A stretch of DNA of 64,000 nucleotides from Pseudomonadota bacterium (lineage in GTDB: Bacteria; Myxococcota_A; UBA796; GCA-2862545), in assembly GCA_023954855.1 (NCBI GenBank), contig JAGSGY010000019.1, positions 17,246 through 81,245 on the forward strand. The letters are read 5' to 3'. Positions 34,502 through 43,664 of the stretch are shown one piece after another. The translations under genes were made by a program, and so were the position numbers. Under the pieces are notes generated by a model, which ran no database searches, was not told where the DNA came from, and saw nothing but the letters and a program-made list of their open reading frames with translations. Numbering within the stretch: the stretch's first letter is position 1; each line of letters begins with the position of its first letter.

Positions 34502-36124
34502 ATGTTGGCAACCCAAGGACCCGCTGCGACTTCGCGGCTCCCTCACCTGTGTTTCGAAATCGACGGCTCCCCGCAGTTCGCCTACTCCCTTGGAGGCGGA
34601 CGCACTGTCCTAGGACGGGCCGATTCCTGCGACGTCGCCCTTCCGTCCGAGAAGATCAGCCGCGTGCATTGCTTCGTCGAGCAGCGCGGCGAGGGATGGT
34701 GGCTGATCGACCGAAGCTCGAACGGCACCCTTCTCAATGGACTGCCGGTGCAGCGACGAGCCCAGCTGAAGCCCGGTGACCTGGTCGGAATCGGCGACCT
34801 CGATGTGCGATTCCTTGTGGGGCCAGACACCGATCGCCTTCGCCCTACCGAGAGTCGCGTGTGTGCCGCCGTACACGAAGAGCCCGTAGGCATCGACGGT
34901 GACGGTCTCACCTCGTGCCGGGTCGCACTCACCGACACCAGCACCGGCCGAAGCTGGGTACTGAAGCGACAGCGCAGCTGGCTCGGTGGCCCCGGCGCCG
35001 ACATCGAGATCGACCCCCACCTTGCCGTGCGGGGCTGCAGAGTTCACGTCGTGCGCGGTCGCCCAATGGTCGAGGCGGGAGAGGCCGCAGCCTTCGTGGC
35101 CGGGCAGCGGGTGCGGGAGACGGTCCCGATCTACCCCGGCGAGTCGCTGCGCATCGGCGACCACACCCTCGTCGTCGAGCACGTCTTCGAGCGGCGGGGA
35201 CGCGAGCGCGAGCGCTTCGGTGAGATGGTCGGTGCCCATCCTGCGATGAAGCGCCTGTTCGGAGCCCTCGAGAAGGCGGCTGCCCACGACCATGCCGTTC
35301 TCCTCGTCGGCGAGAGCGGAACCGGCAAGGAGCTCGCTGCACGGGCGCTTCACGACGTCGGTCCGAGAGCCGATGGGCCCTACGTCGCACTCAATGTGGC
35401 AGCGCTCTCCGAGAGTCTCTTCGAGTCCGAGATGTTCGGCCACGAGAAGGGCGCGTTCACCGGCGCCACCTCTCGGCAGGCCGGTGCCTTTCAGCGCGCA
35501 GACGGTGGCACTCTCTTCCTCGACGAGATCGGTGAGCTCGCCTTGCCGATGCAGGCCAAGCTCCTGCGAACCCTCGAGAGCGGAGAGGTGCGCCGAGTCG
35601 GTGGAGGGAAAGTCGAGTACCCGGATGTTCGCATCGTCGCGGCAACCAACCGCGACCTACCCGCGATGGTTGCGGAAGGCACATTCCGAAGCGACCTCTA
35701 CTTCCGTCTCAGCCAGCTACCGGTTCGGCTCCCACCCCTGCGCGGCCGGCGCACCGACATTCTGCCAATCGCCCAGGTGTTGCTGCATCGCATCGACCCA
35801 AAGGCGCGGCTTCTCGACGACGCGGCCGCCGCCCTCGAGCAATACGACTGGCCCGGCAACGTGCGCGAGCTCCGCAACGTGCTGACCCGCGCCGCCGTGC
35901 TTGGCGGCCCGATGGTGAGCAAGGGCATGCTCCAGTTCGAGCCGACCGCCTTCGGTGCCCCGTCGGCCTCCCAGGGGCTCACCGAGGACTACCAGGCCGC
36001 CGAGCGGCAGACCGTGCTTCAGGCCATGCGCGATGCAAGCGGAAACAAGGCGCGGGCGGCCCGCATTCTTGGCATGCCACGCAGCACCCTCACCTACAAG
36101 CTCAAGCGTCTCGGCTTGGTCTAG
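34502..36124 (+). CDS. FHA-domain sigma-54-dependent transcription activator
   Basis: 540 residues. Two FHA-like modules stand in place of a receiver domain: residues about 20-105 ([20 protein letters not shown], then SRVHCFVE and [10 protein letters not shown]) and a degenerate second one about 135-235 ([13 protein letters not shown]). The AAA+ domain (about 245-470) has Walker A GESGTGKE, the sigma-54 contact loop GAFTGAT, Walker [13 protein letters not shown] and [20 protein letters not shown]. The C-terminal Fis-type helix-turn-helix is [24 protein letters not shown] domains bind phosphothreonine, so a Ser/Thr kinase is the likely input, as known for myxobacterial enhancer-binding proteins. 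Confidence 0.95.
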   Translation: MLATQGPAATSRLPHLCFEIDGSPQFAYSLGGGRTVLGRADSCDVALPSEKISRVHCFVEQRGEGWWLIDRSSNGTLLNGLPVQRRAQLKPGDLVGIGDLDVRFLVGPDTDRLRPTESRVCAAVHEEPVGIDGDGLTSCRVALTDTSTGRSWVLKRQRSWLGGPGADIEIDPHLAVRGCRVHVVRGRPMVEAGEAAAFVAGQRVRETVPIYPGESLRIGDHTLVVEHVFERRGRERERFGEMVGAHPAMKRLFGALEKAAAHDHAVLLVGESGTGKELAARALHDVGPRADGPYVALNVAALSESLFESEMFGHEKGAFTGATSRQAGAFQRADGGTLFLDEIGELALPMQAKLLRTLESGEVRRVGGGKVEYPDVRIVAATNRDLPAMVAEGTFRSDLYFRLSQLPVRLPPLRGRRTDILPIAQVLLHRIDPKARLLDDAAAALEQYDWPGNVRELRNVLTRAAVLGGPMVSKGMLQFEPTAFGAPSASQGLTEDYQAAERQTVLQAMRDASGNKARAARILGMPRSTLTYKLKRLGLV

Positions 36125-36238
36125 GAATGAAGGCTCCGAGGCCACTGCACACCCAGCAGGTCTACGTTCGTCACCGCACGTCACAGTGCCGTGCGAGCGC
36201 TTCGGTGCTCGATAGTCGAGCCAGAGTGAAGGAGTCCA

Positions 36239-37312
36239 ATGCACCGCTCTCTTGTCACCGCAGCAGCCCTCGGGCTGGCGTTTTCGGTCGGCCTCAGTCT
36301 CGGAGACGGGGCCACCCAGACCGCAACCGCCGCCGTCAGCCCCCTACAGACCGACGAGCAGAACACCATCTCGGTCTTCGCGGCGGCCTCCCCTTCCGTG
36401 GTCTTCGTCGAGAGCACGGCCACTCGCAGGAATCCATGGACGGCCAAGGCCTTCGAGGTCCCACAGGGGAGTGGCAGTGGCTTTATCTGGGACCCGAAGG
36501 GGCACATCGTCACCAACTTCCACGTCGTGCAAGGGGCTTCGGCCTTGTCCGTCAAGTTGCAGGACGGCACCAGCTGGCCCGCCACCGTCGTCGGCGGTGA
36601 TGCGAGCAAGGACCTCGCGGTGCTGAAGATCGAAGCGCCCAAGGCGGCCCTCACACCGCTCAGCAGAGGTCTCTCTTCCGATCTTCGCGTGGGGCAGAAG
36701 GTCATCGCCATCGGCAACCCGTTCGGCCTAGACCATACCCTCACCTCCGGCGTGATCTCCGCGCTCGGACGGGAGATCGAAGCCGTCAACGGTCGCTCGA
36801 TCACCGGCGTGGTGCAGACCGACGCCGCCATCAACCCCGGAAACTCCGGCGGCCCGCTGCTGAACTCGCAGGGCGAACTCATCGGTGTGAACACCGCGAT
36901 CTACAGCCTCTCCGGCGCGAGTGCGGGCATCGGCTTCGCCATCCCCGCAGACACCGTCTCCCGCATCGTTCCCCAGCTGATCTCGGACGGGCGAGTGCGA
37001 CGTCCGGCGCTTGGCATCGCCATTCTCGGCGACCACGTCTCTCGTCGGGCCGGCATCAACGGCGTCATCATCCGGTCGACCGACGAGAGCGGACCCGCCC
37101 ACGCTGCCGGCCTGCGCGGCTTGACCCGCGCCTCGAACGGCGGCACGGAACTGGGCGACGTCATCGTCGCCGTGGGTGAGCATCAGGTGACCGACGCAGA
37201 CTCGCTCTTCGCCGCGCTCGAGGCACACAAGATCGGCGAGGCCACGACCGTCACCGTTCTGCGCGACGGCGAACGAGCCAAGGTCGACGTCGATCTCGGC
37301 GAGCTTCGCTGA
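36239..37312 (+). CDS. HtrA/DegQ-family periplasmic serine protease
   Basis: 357 residues from ATG 36239 (GGAG site). A signal peptide or anchor (AALGLAFSVGLSLGDG) is followed by a trypsin-like domain with the triad His95 (TNFHVVQ), Asp125 (KDLAVLKI) and Ser203 (NPGNSGGPLLN). One PDZ domain lies at about residues 255-357 (GPAHAAGLRG, ELGDVIVAVGEHQV). One PDZ, not two, makes it DegS/HtrA-like. It degrades or senses misfolded envelope proteins. It is a single gene after the sigma-54 activator. Confidence 0.93.
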   Translation: MHRSLVTAAALGLAFSVGLSLGDGATQTATAAVSPLQTDEQNTISVFAAASPSVVFVESTATRRNPWTAKAFEVPQGSGSGFIWDPKGHIVTNFHVVQGASALSVKLQDGTSWPATVVGGDASKDLAVLKIEAPKAALTPLSRGLSSDLRVGQKVIAIGNPFGLDHTLTSGVISALGREIEAVNGRSITGVVQTDAAINPGNSGGPLLNSQGELIGVNTAIYSLSGASAGIGFAIPADTVSRIVPQLISDGRVRRPALGIAILGDHVSRRAGINGVIIRSTDESGPAHAAGLRGLTRASNGGTELGDVIVAVGEHQVTDADSLFAALEAHKIGEATTVTVLRDGERAKVDVDLGELR

Positions 37313-37363
37313 GACCGACCTGGCCGAATGGGCCAACCCTCCCTTGTCCGGTTAGGCGAGCGC

Positions 37364-37624
37364 ATGCGCATCCTCATCCTGCCCTTCCTGGTGCTCGCCG
37401 CCTGCAACATCGAGCTGCCGGACGAACGAAACTGCGACGACCGACTCGCCTACTATCCAGACGAAGATGGCGACGGCATCGGCGAGCCGACCGACGTCTA
37501 CATCGGCTGTGAGGCCCCCGAGGGCTGGGTCGACAACGTCGACACCGCGATGCCGTACGTCGGAGCCCGTCGCCGAGCACAGCCAAGCGGTTGGCGCCTT
37601 CCTCCGGGGTCGTCCTCCCGTTGA
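37364..37624 (+). CDS. Small lipoprotein with a calcium-type DxDGDG loop, possibly truncated
   Basis: 86 residues from ATG 37364. Lipobox VLAACN is followed by YYPDEDGDGIGEP, a calcium-loop motif of thrombospondin-3/MopE type, and GCEAPEGWVDNVD. In the usual repeat this is followed by DCDD; here it runs into a basic, low-complexity tail (GARRRAQPSGWR) that overlaps the plsB start (TTGA). This could be a genuine short protein or the remnant of a longer DCDD-repeat lipoprotein. Confidence 0.5.
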   Translation: MRILILPFLVLAACNIELPDERNCDDRLAYYPDEDGDGIGEPTDVYIGCEAPEGWVDNVDTAMPYVGARRRAQPSGWRLPPGSSSR

Positions 37625-40233
37625 CACCCACTGAGCCAACCGCGACTCCGGAACAACCGCCCCGACGCACCGAGCCGCTAGCGCCCCCGAGCGAGGCCGT
37701 GCGCTACGGCTCCGCGATGCTGCGCAAGTTCGGCTGGTTCTACTACGTCAGTGGACTTGGACGTCTGCTGTCCCGCGTACCGATGGATGAGCCATCGGCC
37801 GCCCGAATCCGAGAGGCTGCGAGTCGCGGCCCGATCGTCTACGTGCTGCTCAGGGCATCCACCCTCGACCACCTCGCGCTCAACACCGCTCTGAATCGCC
37901 GCCGACTACCCCTCTCGCTCTGGGCAAATGGCGTGACCAGCTTCACCTGGCAGCCCGTGGCCGAAGCCTGGGCAGACGTCGGCCGCCGGATCGCCACGCT
38001 ATTCAGTATGGGCCCCCCGGACCCCATCGAGTCCGGCTGGGTCCAGCGCACCGTCGAGGGCGGGCACCCGGTCAGCGTCTTCATCTGGGGCCGACGGACG
38101 CTCGGTCAGTGGCTCACCCGCAAGTCTCCTCCGGACCCGCTGCACGCCATCCTCGCCGCACAGAAGGACTCGGATCAGGAGATCCAGCTCCTACCCGTTG
38201 TGGTCAGCTGGGACCGCTCGCCAGACGTGAAGGGCGGGACCGTTCGCAGCTTCATCCAAGCGGCTCGCGAAGAACCGGGCCCCCTCTCACGGGCATGGCA
38301 TCTGCTGTTCTCGCGTCACGATGCACACATCCAGGTCGGCGAGGCTGTCGATCTCAAGACCTTCGTCGAGCGCGTGCCGGAGCGTCGCAGAGACGGCGCA
38401 CTCCGCACACTGTTGCGCCGATACCTGCGGCGCGAGACCAAGATCATCCGTGGCCCGCGGCTTCTGCCCTACGACGAGATGCGACGTCTGGTCCTCGACA
38501 CGCCGCCGATGCGACGCCTCGCAAAGGAAGAGGCCGCCGCAAGCGGTCGAACCGAGGCCCAGGTGCAGCGCACTATGGTCAAGGAGTACCAGCACGTCGC
38601 AGCACACTTCCGCTGGTGGGTGATTCGCCTGCTCTACGTGGCGCTCTACCCGCTGTGGACCAAGGTCTTCGCAGGTGTCGACATCGGAGACGAAGACCTC
38701 GAGCGCATCCGCAACGCGATGCGCACCGGCACCGCGGTCATCATTCCCTCCCACAAGTCCCACTTCGACTACTTGCTGCTCTCCTGGCTGTTCTATGAGC
38801 ACAAGCTGATCACCCCGCATGTCGTCGCAGGCGAAAATCTGGCGATCTGGCCGGTGTCGATCTTCCTGCGCGGCGGCGGAGGGTTCTTCATCAAGCGCAA
38901 GTTCTCGGGCGAGCGTATTCACCCCGCGGTGTTCAACCGCTACCTCCGCGAGCTCATCCACCAGGGCTACCCGGTCGAGTTCTTCATCGAGGGCGGACGC
39001 ACCCGCACGGGCAAGTTGTTGCCCGCAAAGACCGGCGTGCTCGGCATGGTGATGGAGGCGAGCATGCTCCGCCGCGCCGGTAAGGAAGTGACCCTGCTTC
39101 CCATGGCCCTCGCCTACGAGCAGGTCGCCGAAGAGAAGGCCTACGCCCGCGAGCTCGGCGGCGAGGACAAGCGTCCGGAGTCCCTGCAGCAGGTCGTCAA
39201 GGCTCGCAGCGTGCTCCGCCGCCGCTTCGGAAAAGTGTACTGCCGCGTCGGAGAGCCGATCCGGACATCGACCATCGTGGACCCCACCGATGACTCTCCC
39301 GCATGGACCGACCGACCGCAGGAAGAGCAACGCGAGAAGCTCCACCGTATCGGCGAACGGGTCATGCATCGCATCGGGCAGAGCACCGTTGTCCTGCCGA
39401 CGTCGCTCCTCGCGCTCGCCCTGATGGCCCACCACCGCCGTGGCATCAAGCAAGAGGAGCTGCGCGCCCGGGTGCACCGCTTCCACAAGATGCTCACGCA
39501 TCTCGACGCACCCGAAGCCTCATCGATGGCCCACTTCTCCCAGGCCCTGGTGCAGGCACAGGTGAAGTTCTCGGAGCAGGGGTTGATCACCGGCCACTCC
39601 ATGGAAGGCACCCGCGTCTGGGGCATCAACGTGGACGAACGCATCACCCTGGCCTTCTACGCCAACATGCTGGTGCACTACTTCGCCCCGATGGGCTACG
39701 CGGCCGCCGCCATCCGCGGACTCGGGGACCAGGACAGCTTCACCGCAGAAGATGTCCGACCGAGCTTCATCGCCGTCGTTTGGCTGCTCCGCCGCGAGTT
39801 CGTGCTCGACCCCGACCGTTCCGCCGCCACTCTGCTCGACGAAGCCCTCCGTGACCTCGTGCTTCATGGAGCCCTCACCGAGCACGAGGGAACCTTCAGG
39901 GTAGCCGAGACGTCTCACCTCTTCGAGATGTACAGCCTGTTCCGCGCACTGCTTGAGGGATACGCCGCCGTCGCGAGGCGTGCAGGCGCTCTACTCACCG
40001 ACAAGCTCGACGCGAAGGGCCTCACCCGAGCCGTCATCGACGAGCGCGACGCCTTGCTCGACGCCGGCGCCGTCAGTCGCCCAGAGGCTCTGTCCCTCGA
40101 CACGCTCAAGAACGCCGTGTCCTCCTACAAGGAGGCCGGCGGCTTGCGGGTCGACGAGGACGGCATGCTCCACATCGTCCAAGACCAGCTCGCGCACACA
40201 CTCGAGTTGCTCAAGCCTTTGGTCCGCGAATGA
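37621..40233 (+). CDS. plsB: Glycerol-3-phosphate 1-O-acyltransferase
   Basis: 870 residues if TTG 37621, which overlaps the upstream stop (TTGA), is used; TTG 37591 would add 10. The acyltransferase blocks are in the order of PlsB: IIPSHKSHFDYLLLSW (HxxxxD), RGGGGFFIKRKF, and VEFFIEGGRTRTGKLLPAK, followed by LLPMALAYEQV. It acylates sn-glycerol-3-phosphate at position 1, the first step of phospholipid synthesis, at the inner membrane. The N-terminal 330 and C-terminal 300 residues are the usual regulatory and helical extensions. A four-base overlap (ATGA) links it to a small membrane protein gene. Confidence 0.93.
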   Translation: MTPTEPTATPEQPPRRTEPLAPPSEAVRYGSAMLRKFGWFYYVSGLGRLLSRVPMDEPSAARIREAASRGPIVYVLLRASTLDHLALNTALNRRRLPLSLWANGVTSFTWQPVAEAWADVGRRIATLFSMGPPDPIESGWVQRTVEGGHPVSVFIWGRRTLGQWLTRKSPPDPLHAILAAQKDSDQEIQLLPVVVSWDRSPDVKGGTVRSFIQAAREEPGPLSRAWHLLFSRHDAHIQVGEAVDLKTFVERVPERRRDGALRTLLRRYLRRETKIIRGPRLLPYDEMRRLVLDTPPMRRLAKEEAAASGRTEAQVQRTMVKEYQHVAAHFRWWVIRLLYVALYPLWTKVFAGVDIGDEDLERIRNAMRTGTAVIIPSHKSHFDYLLLSWLFYEHKLITPHVVAGENLAIWPVSIFLRGGGGFFIKRKFSGERIHPAVFNRYLRELIHQGYPVEFFIEGGRTRTGKLLPAKTGVLGMVMEASMLRRAGKEVTLLPMALAYEQVAEEKAYARELGGEDKRPESLQQVVKARSVLRRRFGKVYCRVGEPIRTSTIVDPTDDSPAWTDRPQEEQREKLHRIGERVMHRIGQSTVVLPTSLLALALMAHHRRGIKQEELRARVHRFHKMLTHLDAPEASSMAHFSQALVQAQVKFSEQGLITGHSMEGTRVWGINVDERITLAFYANMLVHYFAPMGYAAAAIRGLGDQDSFTAEDVRPSFIAVVWLLRREFVLDPDRSAATLLDEALRDLVLHGALTEHEGTFRVAETSHLFEMYSLFRALLEGYAAVARRAGALLTDKLDAKGLTRAVIDERDALLDAGAVSRPEALSLDTLKNAVSSYKEAGGLRVDEDGMLHIVQDQLAHTLELLKPLVRE

Positions 40234-40601
40234 GCCAGATCGACGACCTGTTCGAGGGCGAGGACGCGGTCAAGCCGAACGTCGCGTTCATCTCCACGCT
40301 GCTCGTCGTCGGACTCCTGCTCTCGATTCTCGGCCTAGCGTGCAGCTCGGTCCCCGGCGGCATCCTGGTCTTGCTGGCCTTTCACTACGCAGACGTCGAG
40401 CTCGACCGCGTCGAGTCGGGCTATCTCCCCGAGACGGAGCGCCCGCGGGTGCGGCGCTTGCGAAGCTTCGCCCTGGCAGGTGTGGTGCTGCTCACCCTGG
40501 TCATCATTCAGCAGATCTGGCTGACCAGCATGGGCTTCTACGACGTGTTCTGGGAAGCGTCGCTGCGCACCCTGTTCGGCACCACCGAAGCCGTCAGCTA
40601 A
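40230..40601 (+). CDS. Small two-helix membrane protein
   Basis: 123 residues from ATG 40230, overlapping the plsB stop. Helix 1 or a hairpin is at about 20-50 (FISTLLVVGLLLSILGLAC, GGILVLLAFHYADV) and a further helix at about 78-98. The loop between them has a basic run (RPRVRRLRS). No family is recognised. Its coupling to plsB suggests an association with the membrane acyltransferase. The last 8 bases overlap xseA on the other strand. Confidence 0.65.
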   Translation: MSQIDDLFEGEDAVKPNVAFISTLLVVGLLLSILGLACSSVPGGILVLLAFHYADVELDRVESGYLPETERPRVRRLRSFALAGVVLLTLVIIQQIWLTSMGFYDVFWEASLRTLFGTTEAVS

Positions 40602-41898
40602 CGATCACATCCAGCGAGCCGTCGCTGACCCGCACGGACAAGCGGTCGCCAAAGCCCACGTCCTCGCGCGACGACACGAGCTTGCCGTCGGGTCCTCGCA
40701 CAATCGCGTAGCCACGCTGCAGGACGGCCGTGGGAGAGAGCGCACTCAGCTGACCCTCGGCTCGTTCCAGCGCTACCCGCCGTCGCTCCAACGTCCGGCC
40801 CATCGCGGGCTGAAGACGGCCACGCACCGCCTCGAGACGCTCGCGCTGAATCCGGAGCGGGCCCTGAAGGGTGCGTGCGAGCCGCTCCTCACCGCCGCCG
40901 AGGGCCAGCCGCCGCTGCAACAGCACACGGTCCATCGCCACACTCAGGCGCTCACTAAGGTCGGTGTGCTTCTTCCGACTCGAAGCGACCCGGTCGGCGG
41001 GCGAGCGAAGTCGCGCAGAGAGCTGTTGCACGCGGTCACGATGACGCACAAGCCGCCTCTTCATCGCGGACTGGAGGCCCAGCAGCGTCTCATCAGTACG
41101 ACGGGTGAGCGCAACCCCATCAGGCAGCGCCAAGACGGCGGCGGCCGAAGGCGTCGGCGCCACCGCATCCGCCACTTCATCGCAGAGGGTCGTATCGATC
41201 TCGTGGCCGACAGCGCTGATCGTGGGCACCGAGCAACCTGCCACCGCGCGGGCCACGTACTCGTCCTGAAACGCCATCAGGTCACTCTTCGACCCACCAC
41301 CACGAGTGAGCACGATCACGTCGGAGCGCCCATCCTCCTGGAGCAGGTCCAGAGCCTGCACGATGGATGGCGGCGCTTCTGGCCCCTGAACGAGCGTCGG
41401 CGCCACACGAATCTGCGCGGCGGGAAAACGCAGCCCACTCACCTTGAGAAAGTCCTGAAGCGCGGCGCCGGTGAGCGACGTCACCACACCGACGACCCTG
41501 GGAGAGGCCGGTAGTTCCCGCTTCCGCCGTGGGTCGAGCAGACCATCACGCATCAGGCGCTCGCGGCGACGCGCGAGCTCCTTGGCCATGGCCCCTTCGC
41601 CCGCTGGGGCGAGCTCGTTGACGATCAGCTGGGCCTGGCCCCGTCGTGGGTAGAAAGACAGTCGTCCACGGGCGACCACCCGCATGCCGGCCTCGGGCCG
41701 CAGCCGCAGACGACGCAACGTCCCGGCAAAGATGATGGCTGAAAGACGCGCATCGCGATCGCCGAGGGTGAGGTAGCAGTGCCCGCTCGCAGGCGTCTGA
41801 GCCTGCACGATCTCGCCCTCGACCAGCACGACCGGGTAGCGCGACTCAACGATGCGCTGCAGCTCCCCGCACAAGCCGCTCACGGAGTAGGGCTGCAT
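40594..41898 (-). CDS. xseA: Exodeoxyribonuclease VII large subunit
   Basis: 434 residues from ATG 41898. An N-terminal OB fold (VEGEIVQAQTPASGHCYLTL, LSAIIFAGT) binds single-stranded DNA. The catalytic region has VVGVVTSLTGAALQDFL, VLTRGGGSKSDLMAFQDE and ISAVGHEIDTTLCDEVADA, followed by APTPSAAA. A long coiled coil (about 285-395) follows. It degrades single-stranded DNA with the small subunit XseB, whose gene is not adjacent. The start codon shares one base with the sulfatase-like gene stop (TAATG). Confidence 0.94.
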   Translation of the reverse strand: MQPYSVSGLCGELQRIVESRYPVVLVEGEIVQAQTPASGHCYLTLGDRDARLSAIIFAGTLRRLRLRPEAGMRVVARGRLSFYPRRGQAQLIVNELAPAGEGAMAKELARRRERLMRDGLLDPRRKRELPASPRVVGVVTSLTGAALQDFLKVSGLRFPAAQIRVAPTLVQGPEAPPSIVQALDLLQEDGRSDVIVLTRGGGSKSDLMAFQDEYVARAVAGCSVPTISAVGHEIDTTLCDEVADAVAPTPSAAAVLALPDGVALTRRTDETLLGLQSAMKRRLVRHRDRVQQLSARLRSPADRVASSRKKHTDLSERLSVAMDRVLLQRRLALGGGEERLARTLQGPLRIQRERLEAVRGRLQPAMGRTLERRRVALERAEGQLSALSPTAVLQRGYAIVRGPDGKLVSSREDVGFGDRLSVRVSDGSLDVIVS

Positions 41899-43571
41899 TA
41901 CTCGGCTCCAAGGCGCTGGAGTGCCACGAATTCGGCGGCGAGCAGTCGTTCCGCGTCGGCCACCGTGGACGCATTGGTCTCGACCAGGTCCTCGGTCTCG
42001 GCCGGGTCCGACTCAATCGAGAACAGACGTCGCTGCCCATCCCGCAGCCGCCGGCTGTACTTGACGCCGTTGGCGCGCATGCCGAGTACGGCCCCATCCT
42101 CGTCGCCGAGGAGGGCGCACCACATCGACTTCTTCCGGCGACCTTGCGCGTAGTCGAGCAGGTTGACGCCCTCGGTCTGCTCAAACCCCGTGATGCCCAG
42201 ATAGGCGAGCGCGGTCGACGGAATGTCGGTCAGCCGCACCTGTGCCTCGACGCGATCCGTCGACAGCTCGCGGCCTGGCGCTCGCATGACCATCGGAATG
42301 CGTACAAGCTCCTCCCACAGCCCCTGCCGGGTCGCGAGCTGGTCGTGCTCGCCGAGCATCTGGCCGTGGGAACCATGCACGATTACCAACGTCCGGTCCG
42401 AGAGACCGCGGGCATCGATCTGCTCGAGAATACGCCCGACTGCAGCATCGGCCTCGCCCACCGCATCCGCATAGGCAGCCGCCCCGACACCATTGGAGGA
42501 CTCCCACTCGAGCACCTCTCCCAGCTCGAGCCATGCGAACAGAGGCAGCTCCGAGTGGGCACCAAGCCACTGGCCGAAGCGTTCCTCGAGGTCCGCTGCG
42601 GGGCGATAGGGCCCGGCGCCGAGCCAGAAGGCCGGGACGAGAAGATGCCGAAAACCGCCGAGGCTGTCGTCGTCGTAGGTGCGAAAGCCCTGCGAGAGGC
42701 CCGTGGCGGCGGCTGCGTGGGGCGTTGCTGTGAAGGCCGCCGTCGCGTACCCCTCTTTGTCGAGAAGCTCCGGCAGCGTCCGGAAGCCCCGGTAGAGGCG
42801 CACGTCATCCGCGATCACGCGATGGCGAAGTGGATGGAGGCCGGTCACCAACGTCGCGTGGGCCGAAGTCGTCCGCGCAGTCGGCGTCACGGCGTTCGCG
42901 AAGGTCACGCCCCCACCGTCCGCGATGCCGTCCCAGGAAGGAGTTGCGGCCGGAGACCCGCCCCAGGTGGTGCGCACGTGGTCACGACGCAACCCGGGAA
43001 TGCTGATGAGGACCACATTCGGGTCGCCCTCGAGGGCACCAGCGCCTCCGGTATAGCGAGTCGCAAATCGCGCCGTTCCACCGAGACCGAGAAGGCCGGC
43101 GACCGCAAGAGCGACCGGCAGGAACGAGACCCGGTACTCGAAACCCAGATCGAAGCGGCGGAGGAAGTAGTGCGCATTGAAATAGACGACAAAGAACAAG
43201 GCGATCGGCATCGAAGCCATCGCCGCTGCACCGAGCCAGCGCTCTTCGGACAGCAACGTCTGCGTCGCGGGAATCAGATAGGTCGCGCAGAGCAGCATGC
43301 CGGCAATGCCGAGCTGAATCGACACAGCCGCCGGTGCAGATCGGCTGCGGCCCATGAGGTGAACGACGCCACCGAGCAGACCACACGCCACCCCGTAGAT
43401 CGCCATGACCAGCACGTCCACGGCACCGAGAAGCATGAACTCAGCCGAGGACAGAGGCAGGCGTAGGGTCAGCGACTGGCCGAGCGATTCGGCCCCTCCG
43501 GCCACCGCACCAAGGCCCGCGGCCCGGATTGCCCCGAACCGCCACCGCTGAACTGTTGTCCACTCATACAT
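41898..43571 (-). CDS. Membrane sulfatase-fold protein with altered metal site
   Basis: 557 residues. About five membrane helices (residues 15-165) precede an alkaline-phosphatase/sulfatase domain (about 183-540). The fold is clear: NVVLISIPGLRRDHV, TPTARTTSAHATLVTGLHPLRHRV, LVIVHGSHGQMLGEHDQ and LWEELVRIPMVMRAPG. In active family members the first block reads D-T-L-R-x-D-H and the third T-S-D-H-G. Here the first metal-binding Asp is Pro192 and the Asp before His402 is Ser401. The usual nucleophile region carries Thr/Arg and has no Cys/Ser formylglycine site. Hydrolase activity is doubtful. It is co-transcribed with xseA. Confidence 0.88.
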   Translation of the reverse strand: MYEWTTVQRWRFGAIRAAGLGAVAGGAESLGQSLTLRLPLSSAEFMLLGAVDVLVMAIYGVACGLLGGVVHLMGRSRSAPAAVSIQLGIAGMLLCATYLIPATQTLLSEERWLGAAAMASMPIALFFVVYFNAHYFLRRFDLGFEYRVSFLPVALAVAGLLGLGGTARFATRYTGGAGALEGDPNVVLISIPGLRRDHVRTTWGGSPAATPSWDGIADGGGVTFANAVTPTARTTSAHATLVTGLHPLRHRVIADDVRLYRGFRTLPELLDKEGYATAAFTATPHAAAATGLSQGFRTYDDDSLGGFRHLLVPAFWLGAGPYRPAADLEERFGQWLGAHSELPLFAWLELGEVLEWESSNGVGAAAYADAVGEADAAVGRILEQIDARGLSDRTLVIVHGSHGQMLGEHDQLATRQGLWEELVRIPMVMRAPGRELSTDRVEAQVRLTDIPSTALAYLGITGFEQTEGVNLLDYAQGRRKKSMWCALLGDEDGAVLGMRANGVKYSRRLRDGQRRLFSIESDPAETEDLVETNASTVADAERLLAAEFVALQRLGAE

Positions 43572-43664
43572 GCCGCCGCCGATAACCCGAAGAGACCTCT
43601 CACCGCCGCCCTGGTTCCGTGCGTGCGTGGCGTGGAGCGGCTACGCGGGCGGTCTGGAGGTTCG

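Noticed and set aside
37591..37620. TTG 37591 as the plsB start
   Set aside because: No ribosome site stands before it, whereas TTG 37621 overlaps the upstream stop as at other coupled junctions here. The case is not decisive.
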